DNA of 13,217 bases from Aurantibacter sp042094015. Lineage in GTDB: Bacteria > Bacteroidota > Bacteroidia > Flavobacteriales > Flavobacteriaceae. The translations under genes were made by a program, and so were the position numbers. The notes under the pieces are model-generated. The model did no database searches. It had not been told where the DNA came from and worked only from the letters and a program-made list of their open reading frames with translations. The DNA lies in assembly GCF_042094015.1 (NCBI RefSeq), contig NZ_JBELDZ010000046.1:1-13217 (forward strand). Reading direction: 5' to 3'. Below are positions 7,621-13,217 of this stretch, piece after piece. The number at the start of each line of letters is the position of its first letter. Within the stretch, counting starts at the first letter, position 1.

Positions 7621-7811
7621 AGAAACTAATATGCTAAAAAGGATGACTTATATCATCTCATTGTTACTAAAGAATACTTGATATTGATAATTTTTTAAAC
7701 TAACTTCGTTTAACTGCTGATATAAAACATTAAAACGTGTTCATATCATCTTGTTGCCATTCATTGAAAAGGAACGCAAAAAAAGACAATTAAACGAGAA
7801 AAATATAGATT

Positions 7812-8033
7812 ATGATGAAATTTTGGATAATAGCAATATTGATTTTTATAATAGTTATGTTAGTACTAGCGAAATTAACATTGAAAAAAAGTAGAAAAGA
7901 AAGAGGAGAAAAAATGTGGAAATTGTATGATGGAATGACAAAATATTGGTTGCGTTTATCATTAGCTAGTATGGTAATAACGACTTGTATAATATTTTTA
8001 GTTAATTGGATAGGATTTCCAATTATACCATAG
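7812..8033 (+). CDS. Small two-helix membrane protein, function unknown
   Basis: A 73-residue frame encoding two likely membrane helices (about residues 4-21, WIIAILIFIIVMLVLAKL, and about 48-67, around LASMVITTCIIFLVNWIGF), joined by a positively charged loop rich in Lys and Arg (KKSRKERGEKMWK). The loop is expected to face the cytoplasm, which puts both ends outside. I do not recognise the family. Tandem ATGs open the frame; the first is used here. An internal ATG at 7914 (residue 35) is preceded at 5 nt by AGGAGA (7904-7909), an unusually good Shine-Dalgarno match for this phylum, and would give a 39-residue one-helix product. The gene lies alone within a repeat-bounded, otherwise non-coding block, which suggests an accessory, possibly horizontally acquired, gene. 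Coding is plausible but unproven. Confidence 0.5.
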   Translation: MMKFWIIAILIFIIVMLVLAKLTLKKSRKERGEKMWKLYDGMTKYWLRLSLASMVITTCIIFLVNWIGFPIIP

Positions 8034-8255
8034 AATTTTGGTGGAGTTCAGCACTTAAAATGAAATGAGAATATTTGTAAAATTGAATACCTGAATTAAA
8101 AAATAAAATTGTGTAAGGAATTTAGCAAGTTGTGGTATTTATCACTCAATCGGAATTGAAAAATATTGCGGAATAAAACGCTGACTGAATTCACTCAACA
8201 CTGATAATCAAAAACGGAATAAATTGAATGCTAAATAAATAACGAAATGGCAACA
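8034..8255. other. Non-coding stretch downstream of the small membrane gene
   Basis: Together with the structured repeat that follows, this forms a 484-bp gap between the small gene and the yceI stop. I see no open frame of useful size, no tRNA or known RNA, and no clear terminator here. The sequence is AT-rich, with scattered phrases such as GGAATAAAACGCTGACTG and AACGGAATAAATTGAATGC that may be decayed coding or repeat sequence. Confidence 0.5.
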
Positions 8256-8258
8256 ACG

Positions 8259-8431
8259 TGTATAAAACATAGCTAGTAAGTGCAAATTTTAAAGGTTCAT
8301 TCCTACTTTAGTAAGTTCGCCAAATTTTTAAATTTGGCTTTTAATATTGATAAGTTAAAAACAAAATATAAAAATATGGCTAAGTGCTTGCCCGAAATTA
8401 GTACTTTTAAATACGCTACGTTTCATACACA
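8259..8431. repeat. Imperfect inverted repeat with central hairpin (MITE-like or attC-like)
   Basis: The ends GTGTATAAAACATAGC (8259-8274) and GCTACGTTTCATACAC (8416-8431) are inverted copies matching at 14 of 16 positions. Near the middle is a perfect 9-bp hairpin, GCCAAATTT/AAATTTGGC (8320-8339), followed by TTTT. There is no coding capacity. Such a 173-bp folded, non-coding unit could be a miniature transposable element, a recombination site that folds as single-stranded DNA, or a structured RNA. The base GTTAAAC at 8437-8443 fits the integron core GTTRRRY, but no matching partner core is present on the left. Confidence 0.5.
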
Positions 8432-8465
8432 AACCGTTAAACGAAACTCATAAATCAAAAAATAA

Positions 8466-8493
8466 AAAAGCAACCTTAAAAGATTGCTTTTTA
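8466..8493. terminator. Intrinsic terminator downstream of yceI
   Basis: AAAAAGCAA (8466-8474) pairs with TTGCTTTTT (8485-8493), and the stem continues inward through CTT/AAG after one mismatch. The T-run on the minus strand suits termination of yceI, which stops 25 bp away at 8518; the T-run on the plus strand would also stop read-through from the accessory region. Confidence 0.8.
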
Positions 8494-8517
8494 ATTCTTC
8501 TTTTTCAAATTAAGAAT

Positions 8518-9093
8518 TTAGAATACTAAATCTACATTTAAGTCAAATTCATCGTAAATGGCTTTATCTTTTAAACCATCAAAAAAGCTAGCTGAACCAT
8601 AACGCACATCGTATTTTGTTCTATCTACTTTTAAGTTAGCCGTAGCTTTATTTCCGTATATAGACATTGTAAAAACTTGCGTATTTGTTTTACCTTTTAT
8701 AGTTAAATCGCCTTCAATATTGTAAGCATTTTTTCCGTTTGCTGTTACTTTAGTAATCTTTAAAGTAGCTGTTGGAAAGTTTGCTACACCAAAGAAATCA
8801 TCAGATTTTAAGTGTCCATCTAAGTTATTTTTCATTTCTCCTTTTAGATCGGTTGTATTAATAGTAGTCATATCAATTTCAAAGTTTCCACCAACTAAAA
8901 CAGCTTCATCAAAATCTAAATTTCCATTTTTTATAGCAATAGTTCCTTCATGAGATCCAGTTACTTTATAACCTTTCCAAACCACTTTACTTTCTGAGGC
9001 TTTTACAGGTTTTGTTTCTGTAAGTGTTGTAAACGAAAAGCTTACGAATGCGACTAAAGCAGCTAATACCATTGTTTTAAATACGTTTTTCAT
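8518..9093 (-). CDS. Secreted YceI-family lipid-binding-like protein
   Basis: A 191-residue protein with a clear Sec signal peptide (MKNVFKTMVLAALVAFVSFSFT, cleaved probably around residue 22-27) and no lipobox cysteine, so it is probably periplasmic. The rest is one YceI domain: KVVWKGYKVTGSHEGTI (36-52), GGNFEIDMTTI (68-78), HLKSDDFFGVANFPTAT (94-110, the hallmark 'H-L-x-(S/T)-x-D-F-F-x-x-x-x-(F/Y)-P-x-(A/I)-x-F/L' block), and VDRTKYDVRYGS (156-167). YceI proteins form a lipocalin-like barrel for a long isoprenoid or similar lipid. The ligand is not predictable. Upstream lies a 172-bp spacer with two palindromes, and further upstream the Crp/Fnr gene; regulation by that protein is possible but only inferred. 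A near-consensus minus-strand box CATCTTTG (9136-9129) could be its promoter. A paralogue tail is at 1-117. Confidence 0.95.
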   Translation of the reverse strand: MKNVFKTMVLAALVAFVSFSFTTLTETKPVKASESKVVWKGYKVTGSHEGTIAIKNGNLDFDEAVLVGGNFEIDMTTINTTDLKGEMKNNLDGHLKSDDFFGVANFPTATLKITKVTANGKNAYNIEGDLTIKGKTNTQVFTMSIYGNKATANLKVDRTKYDVRYGSASFFDGLKDKAIYDEFDLNVDLVF

Positions 9094-9181
9094 AATATAT
9101 TATTTTTTAAAATTATTTATTGATACTGCAAAGATGCAAAGTTTTAAGGGTATAAAAAATAAGGTAGATTATTAAATTAAG

Positions 9182-9195
9182 TTAACCTAGGTTAA
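9182..9195. promoter_or_regulatory. 14-bp perfect palindrome upstream of yceI, candidate operator
   Basis: TTAACCTAGGTTAA is a perfect palindrome, with GC-containing centre in otherwise AT-rich DNA, about 90 bp before the yceI start and 71 bp after the Crp/Fnr stop. Four bases on, TGTGTCACA (9199-9207) is a second, smaller inverted repeat that echoes the Crp half-sites TGTGA/TCACA but without their usual spacing. Either could bind a dimeric regulator; which one is unknown. Confidence 0.4.
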
Positions 9196-9265
9196 TATTG
9201 TGTCACATATATTATAAATATTAATACTAAACCTGGAAACACAAAATTTAAATTTAACAACTAAA

Positions 9266-9847
9266 CTACTCAGTTAATAATTGCTTCTTCATTTTACTAA
9301 AAAACTCTTTAGTTATACCTAAGTAAGAAGCAATCATATATTGTGGAATACGTTGTTCTAATTCTGGATATGTATTTCTAAAAATAACATAGCGTTCTTT
9401 AGCAGATAAGCTAAAGTTTCTAACAATTCGCTTTTGTGTAGCAACAAATGCTTTTTCTATAATTTTTCTAAAAAAGCGTTCTAGTTTTGGAATAGCTTTA
9501 AAAAGCGCTTCAATATTCTGGTAAGGAAACTGAACAAGTTCTGTATCTTCAATACATTGTACATTAAAATCTGCTGGAGTTTGAGATATAAAGCTTCCAA
9601 TATCTGATGTCCACCAATTTTCTATTGCAAATAGTATAATATGTTCTTGACCTGAGTCGTCTGAATGAAACATTCTAGTACAACCAGAAACTATAAAACA
9701 CTCATGTTGCGCAATATCTCCTTGCTGTAAAATAAACTGACCTTTTAAATACTTTCGTTTTGTTACATAAGTTAATAAAACAGCTTCTTCATCTTTAGTT
9801 AAAGACACAACTGCATTTATATAGTTTAAAAGTGATTGAAAAGCCAT
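9266..9847 (-). CDS. Crp/Fnr-family transcriptional regulator
   Basis: A 193-residue regulator of the type common in Bacteroidota. The N-terminal cyclic-nucleotide-binding-like beta-roll covers about 8-115 (YLKGQFILQQGDIAQHECFIVSG at 33-55, with the 'F-x-x-G-D' and 'G-x-x-R' turn pattern in SGCTRMFH; then ENWWTSDIGSFI). A linker helix follows (about 119-150), and a C-terminal winged helix-turn-helix (about 167-190: IPQYMIASYLGITKEFFSKMKKQL). It lacks the cluster-forming cysteines of Fnr and the standard cAMP-binding set is not evident, so the signal is unknown. It is the last gene of a tight minus-strand set, 14 bp after the glycosyltransferase stop. It precedes yceI; palindromes in the spacer between the two are possible targets. 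Confidence 0.92.
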   Translation of the reverse strand: MAFQSLLNYINAVVSLTKDEEAVLLTYVTKRKYLKGQFILQQGDIAQHECFIVSGCTRMFHSDDSGQEHIILFAIENWWTSDIGSFISQTPADFNVQCIEDTELVQFPYQNIEALFKAIPKLERFFRKIIEKAFVATQKRIVRNFSLSAKERYVIFRNTYPELEQRIPQYMIASYLGITKEFFSKMKKQLLTE

Positions 9848-9861
9848 TACACAAATTTAAC

Positions 9862-11094
9862 TTATTTGTTCTTCTCCTCTATCCACTTACTCATATATTT
9901 TGAGCTTTGTAGTGTTTGATGTTGTAATACTTGACTTATATAATGTTGGTTTCTATGAGTAGATATATTTTTTAACACGTCTTCTATTTTATAATTAAAG
10001 TCAGCCTCAAATAAAGATTTAGAAAAACGTTTATCTAGAATTTTAAATCCATTTTCTTGAGCTTTCACCCATTCTAATTTATTATTATATAATGAAACTG
10101 TTTTGGTAATAAAATCGTCTATTTTATCTTCTATAATTCCGTTAGGTTTTAAATCTCCAAACATACCTTCTAAAGCAATAGAATTCATTGCGCAAGGCGT
10201 ACCATTTTGCATAGCATCTAACAATTTACCTTTTAAACCTGCACCAAAAGGTAAATACGCTGTACAAATTTTAGCATTTTGCATTACAGCATCTACATTT
10301 TCTGCAAAACCTTTTACAAAAAATCGTTCTTTTGGATTATGTAATTGTGTTGCTTTTTGCGATACATAAGATCCATAAATATGTAATTCTGCTTGCGGTA
10401 ATAATTGACTTAATTTTGGCCAAATTTGTTGTTTTAATAACAAAACCGACTGCCAATTAGGCTCATGCATAAAATTACCAATGGTTACAATATGGTTTCT
10501 TTCTTTAAATTTTGGAGTATTTTCTAATGATTCTGTATCCATTTCAATTAAAAAAGGCAGATAGTGTAATTGAGATTCTTGAACATTAAATTTAGTTTGA
10601 AGTAATTCCATTTCAAACTCAGAAATCATTAACGTAATATCACACCTTAGAATACTAGCAATTTCACGTTTAGCAAAATTATTGTATAAATAAGTATCAT
10701 TAAATTCTTCTTTATTTTTGAAAGCTTGTTGTCTACCTTTTCGTAAACTATGCAAATCTTCGGTATCTAAAATTTTTAACGCATTTGGACATTGTTCAGA
10801 AACGCGCCAACCAAATTGTTCTTCAATCATAAATCGATCAAATAAAACCACATTTGGGTTTAAATTAGCTATAAAACTATCGAAACTAGAATTGTTTAAT
10901 TGAATCTGAACTGTTTCAATATTAATAGGTTCAAGGTTAAAAGCATTATCTGTTTTTGCACAAGCAGTTGCAAATGTAATTTTATAATCTGCTTTTAAAA
11001 ACAAATCTATAATTTGAAGCATTCTAGATCCTGCAGCAGAACTTTTAGGTTCTGGCCAAACAAAACCAATAATTAGCAACTGTTTTTGAGACAT
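9862..11094 (-). CDS. GT4-like (GT-B fold) glycosyltransferase
   Basis: A 410-residue soluble protein, probably acting at the inner face of the cytoplasmic membrane on glycan or lipid acceptors. The N-terminal half starts LLIIGFVWPEPKSSAAGSRM (6-25), the glycine-rich opening typical of group 1 transferases. The C-terminal donor domain includes VTIGNFMHEPNWQSVLLL (203-220), ELHIYGS (236-242), FFVKGFAENVDAVM (258-271) and LPFGAGLKGKLLDAMQNGTPCAMN (281-304), the nucleotide-sugar segment in which the usual 'G-x-G-x-K-x-K-(V/L)-(L/x)-E/D-A-M' is readable. Sugar and acceptor cannot be told. It is 21 bp after the haem-binding gene and 14 bp before the Crp/Fnr gene, so co-transcription is likely. Nothing else in the window encodes surface-glycan enzymes, so it is not part of a visible polysaccharide cluster. 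Confidence 0.85.
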   Translation of the reverse strand: MSQKQLLIIGFVWPEPKSSAAGSRMLQIIDLFLKADYKITFATACAKTDNAFNLEPINIETVQIQLNNSSFDSFIANLNPNVVLFDRFMIEEQFGWRVSEQCPNALKILDTEDLHSLRKGRQQAFKNKEEFNDTYLYNNFAKREIASILRCDITLMISEFEMELLQTKFNVQESQLHYLPFLIEMDTESLENTPKFKERNHIVTIGNFMHEPNWQSVLLLKQQIWPKLSQLLPQAELHIYGSYVSQKATQLHNPKERFFVKGFAENVDAVMQNAKICTAYLPFGAGLKGKLLDAMQNGTPCAMNSIALEGMFGDLKPNGIIEDKIDDFITKTVSLYNNKLEWVKAQENGFKILDKRFSKSLFEADFNYKIEDVLKNISTHRNQHYISQVLQHQTLQSSKYMSKWIEEKNK

Positions 11095-11115
11095 TTTAAA
11101 ATATGAAATTAAAAA

Positions 11116-11592
11116 CTATTGCGCTATGTCTTTTTGAAGTGCATAAAAAGCACGTACGTTTTTAGCCCATTCTGTAACTTGCTTAATTTGATTGTCTGTT
11201 AATTTAGCATCGCCATGTGTATACGTGTAAGATTCTAGAGGCATTTTCTTCTCTTCTACTTCTTCAATTAACTCGTCTAATTTATGATCTTTTTTCTTCA
11301 TTGAATAGGTTGACCATTCAGACACATTAAAATGTTTTTTTCCGTGCTTTACATGATCATCTAACCAATAATTTACTGGTGTAATATTATTATACCAAGG
11401 ATAACGTGTGTTATTACTATGGCAATCAAAACAAGCGGTTTCTAGAATTGCTTTAACTTCTTTAGGTGGATTAGTTTCTGTTATAAACGGTTTTATATCT
11501 TCTAAACTACTCTGATTTTTTTCTGGACCAAAAAATTGAGCAATTAAAAACACTAATAATAATCCAAGTAATATCTTTTTTGTAATTTTCAT
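11116..11592 (-). CDS. Membrane-anchored haem-binding (c-type) domain protein
   Basis: A 158-residue protein with an N-terminal membrane segment (residues 5-21, KKILLGLLLVFLIAQFF) that serves as signal anchor or signal peptide; no lipobox cysteine. One c-type haem attachment site is CFDCH (54-58), followed by SNNTRYPWYNNITPVNYWLDDHVKHGKKHFN (59-89), matching the 'haem-binding domain' family seen in Bacteroidota rather than standard class I cytochrome c. Met117 (in KKMPLESY) is a candidate axial ligand. Expected location is periplasmic, exposed from the inner membrane. The function, redox or sensing, is unknown. It is the first gene of the minus-strand set and is only 38 bp from the divergently transcribed gene at 11631, so both promoters must overlap or extend into the neighbours. 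Confidence 0.88.
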   Translation of the reverse strand: MKITKKILLGLLLVFLIAQFFGPEKNQSSLEDIKPFITETNPPKEVKAILETACFDCHSNNTRYPWYNNITPVNYWLDDHVKHGKKHFNVSEWSTYSMKKKDHKLDELIEEVEEKKMPLESYTYTHGDAKLTDNQIKQVTEWAKNVRAFYALQKDIAQ

Positions 11593-11630
11593 CTCTAAAT
11601 TGTTTTAAAAACATAAAAATAACTAAAATT

Positions 11631-12188
11631 GTGACAACAGAAGCGCTTTATAAAGAATTAAACTACGTAAATCATTCTAGAGAAAAACGTACATTCTATG
11701 CTAATTTAGTTATTAAGCAACCGGAACTATTACCTCAGCTTCTAGATATTTTGTTTATGGTAAATGACAAAATTTCTCCAAAAGCAGCTTGGGTTTTAGA
11801 GTTTTTCTGTAATGATTACTTAGATAAATTCCTACCATATCTTGATAGTTTCTTACCTGAATTAAAGCGCATTAAATTAGATTCTGCTTTAAGGCCTTGC
11901 GCTAAAATTTGTGAATATATAGCCAAGGCTTATTTTGAAAAAGAAGAAAACGATATTAAAAAAAAATTAACCAATAAACAGAAAGAACAAATAATTGAAT
12001 CTTGTTTTGATTGGATGATAACCGAACAAAAAGTTGCTGTTAAAGCCTATTCTATGAGTACTCTATATTTATTAGGGAAAGAATTTGACTGGGTTTATCC
12101 AGAATTACGTATTATTTTAGAACGCGATTTTAGTTTTCAAAGTGCAGCTTTTAAAGCTAGAGCTAGGCATATTTTAAAAAAAATATAG
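11631..12188 (+). CDS. Helical-repeat (HEAT-like) protein of unknown function upstream of purB
   Basis: A 185-residue, almost entirely helical cytosolic protein. Successive amphipathic helices (NLVIKQPELLPQLLDILFMV, KAAWVLEFFCNDYLDKFLPYL, CAKICEYIAKAYFEK, FDWMITEQKVAVKAYSMSTLYLL) suggest HEAT/ARM-type repeats, but I cannot assign a family with confidence. The start is GTG: no in-frame ATG lies nearby upstream, and the first internal ATG (residue 43) would cut off conserved-looking helices. A weak box TATCTTTT at 11572-11579, inside the haem-binding gene, might serve as promoter. It ends 89 bp before purB on the same strand, so a link to purB could be co-transcription, although purB has its own candidate promoter box. 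Confidence 0.75.
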   Translation: MTTEALYKELNYVNHSREKRTFYANLVIKQPELLPQLLDILFMVNDKISPKAAWVLEFFCNDYLDKFLPYLDSFLPELKRIKLDSALRPCAKICEYIAKAYFEKEENDIKKKLTNKQKEQIIESCFDWMITEQKVAVKAYSMSTLYLLGKEFDWVYPELRIILERDFSFQSAAFKARARHILKKI

Positions 12189-12228
12189 TTACCTAACCTT
12201 ATATTTAAAGCTACAAACGTTTCTCTTT

Positions 12229-12236
12229 TAACTTTG
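12229..12236 (+). promoter_or_regulatory. Bacteroidota-type -7 box for purB
   Basis: TAACTTTG is an exact TAnnTTTG match 41 bp before the purB ATG and 40 bp after the upstream stop. A TTG at the -33 position is not visible. Confidence 0.5.
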
Positions 12237-12277
12237 TTGCGTATCTTAGCGCCTTTCTAAAAAACAACACAACAACT

Positions 12278-13217
12278 ATGTCATTATCAGCTCTAAATGC
12301 TATTTCACCAATTGATGGTCGCTACAGAAGTAAAGTAGAAAAATTACAACATTATTTTTCTGAAGAAGCTTTAATAAAGTATCGTGTTCTTGTAGAAATT
12401 GAATACTTTATTGCGTTATGCGAAATTCCTTTACCTCAACTAAAAACAGTTAATCCTTCAGTTTTTGAAGATTTAAGAGCTATTTATAAGAATTTTTCTT
12501 CGGAAAACGCACAAGCCATAAAAGACATAGAAAAAGTAACTAACCATGATGTTAAAGCGGTTGAGTACTTTATAAAAGAACAATTTGACGTTTTAGGGTT
12601 GAGTGAATATAAAGAATTTATTCATTTTGGATTAACATCTCAAGACATTAACAATACAGCAATTCCTTTAAGTATTAAGGATGCTATGAATGCTATTTAT
12701 GTTCCCGAATACTTTAATATTTTAGAAAAAATAGAAACCTTAGCAAAAGATTGGGCTCATATCCCAATGTTAGCTAGAACACATGGACAACCAGCTTCTC
12801 CTACACGTTTAGGAAAAGAAATTGAAGTCTTTGCTGTACGTTTAAAAGAACAATTTAATTTATTAAACGATATTCCAAGTGCTGCTAAATTTGGAGGAGC
12901 AACAGGGAATTTTAATGCGCATCATGTTGCATATCCACAAATAGACTGGAAAGAGTTTGGAGGTAAATTTGTACAAGAAAAACTAGGCTTACACCATTCT
13001 TTTCCAACAACTCAAATTGAGCACTACGACCATATGGCTGCTTTATTTGATACTATGAAACGTTTAAATACTATTATTATAGATTTAGATAGAGATATTT
13101 GGACTTACGTTTCTATGGATTATTTTAAGCAAAAAATTAAAGCTGGAGAAGTTGGAAGTAGCGCAATGCCACATAAAGTAAATCCTATTGACTTTGAAAA
13201 CTCTGAAGGAAACTTAG
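12278..13217 (+). CDS. purB: Adenylosuccinate lyase (5' portion; 3' end outside window)
   Basis: A frame from ATG at 12278 stays open to the window end (313 codons plus one base), about two thirds of the family's roughly 450 residues. The enzyme cleaves SAICAR to AICAR plus fumarate, and adenylosuccinate to AMP plus fumarate, in the cytosol. The start MSLSALNAISPIDGRY is characteristic. Other landmarks: KVTNHDVKAVEYF (86-98), FGLTSQDINNTA (117-128), RTHGQPASPTRLGKE (167-181, with the catalytic histidine at 169) and the mobile-loop signature GSSAMPHKVNPIDFENSEGN (293-312, with the catalytic serine). These match the E. coli-type subfamily closely. PurC, which makes its substrate, is at 194-1144. 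Confidence 0.97.
   Translation, partial: MSLSALNAISPIDGRYRSKVEKLQHYFSEEALIKYRVLVEIEYFIALCEIPLPQLKTVNPSVFEDLRAIYKNFSSENAQAIKDIEKVTNHDVKAVEYFIKEQFDVLGLSEYKEFIHFGLTSQDINNTAIPLSIKDAMNAIYVPEYFNILEKIETLAKDWAHIPMLARTHGQPASPTRLGKEIEVFAVRLKEQFNLLNDIPSAAKFGGATGNFNAHHVAYPQIDWKEFGGKFVQEKLGLHHSFPTTQIEHYDHMAALFDTMKRLNTIIIDLDRDIWTYVSMDYFKQKIKAGEVGSSAMPHKVNPIDFENSEGNL

Larger units (their letters stand above)
7705..8446. repeat. Repeat-bounded accessory region with nested inverted repeats around one small gene
   Basis: Two perfect inverted repeat pairs are nested around the small gene at 7812-8033. The outer pair is TTCGTTTAAC (7705-7714) with GTTAAACGAA (8437-8446). The inner pair is TTGTTGCCATT (7751-7761) with AATGGCAACAA (8247-8257). 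The 10-mer TATAAAACAT is also present as a direct repeat just inside both sides (7721-7730 and 8262-8271). Some repeat matches are expected by chance in AT-rich DNA, but several related words at both ends of a gene-poor block suggest a discrete inserted unit. No transposase or integrase is encoded. Boundaries are approximate. Confidence 0.45.

Noticed and set aside
8256..8443. Calling the repeat a genuine integron attC site
   Set aside because: Only one edge fits the GTTRRRY core; the left edge lacks a fitting RYYYAAC core, and no integron integrase is in the window.
8034..8517. Hidden tRNA, small RNA gene or CRISPR repeats in the gene-poor gap
   Set aside because: No cloverleaf, no regularly spaced direct repeats and no recognisable RNA core; only the inverted repeat and terminator described above are supported.
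10103..10903. Two plus-strand open frames (10103-10369, 10718-10903) inside the glycosyltransferase gene
   Set aside because: Antisense shadows of a conserved coding region with no supporting signals.

Overview
The window looks like chromosomal DNA of a marine-type Flavobacteriaceae bacterium (phylum Bacteroidota). The evidence is the AT-rich sequence, promoter-like TAnnTTTG boxes, the lack of Shine-Dalgarno sites before most genes, a GldF/GldG gliding-motility transporter, and protein forms typical of the phylum (long PurC, short Crp/Fnr regulator, YceI-family proteins). I cannot name a genus from the sequence alone.

Left part (1-2150): the 3' end of a YceI-family gene faces a minus-strand pair, phoH then purC, across a strong two-way hairpin terminator. 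Centre-left (2191-5855): a plus-strand operon starts from a TAGCTTTG box. It encodes a DUF62-family SAM-binding enzyme, a small ABM-fold protein, and a single 797-residue protein that joins GldF (ABC permease) to GldG (auxiliary periplasmic component). Next comes dnaN (sliding clamp) with its own promoter, closed by a 15-bp two-way terminator. An unrecognised 138-residue minus-strand gene follows.

The stretch 7621-8517 is different in character. It is nearly gene-free and carries one 73-residue membrane protein gene, surrounded by nested inverted repeats and a structured, hairpin-bearing imperfect palindrome. It is the best candidate here for a mobile or cassette-like accessory insertion.

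Right part (8518-13217): a secreted YceI-family protein, then a tightly spaced minus-strand set (haem-binding c-type protein, glycosyltransferase, Crp/Fnr regulator). Divergent from it are a helical-repeat protein of unknown function and purB (cut by the window end). PurC and PurB, at opposite ends, catalyse successive steps of purine synthesis (SAICAR formation, then its cleavage to AICAR plus fumarate).

Most of the window is core flavobacterial housekeeping. The points most worth following are the gldF-gldG fusion, the apparent loss of two catalytic-triad residues in the DUF62 protein, and the repeat-bounded small-gene region. I see no CRISPR array, rRNA, tRNA or transposase gene.
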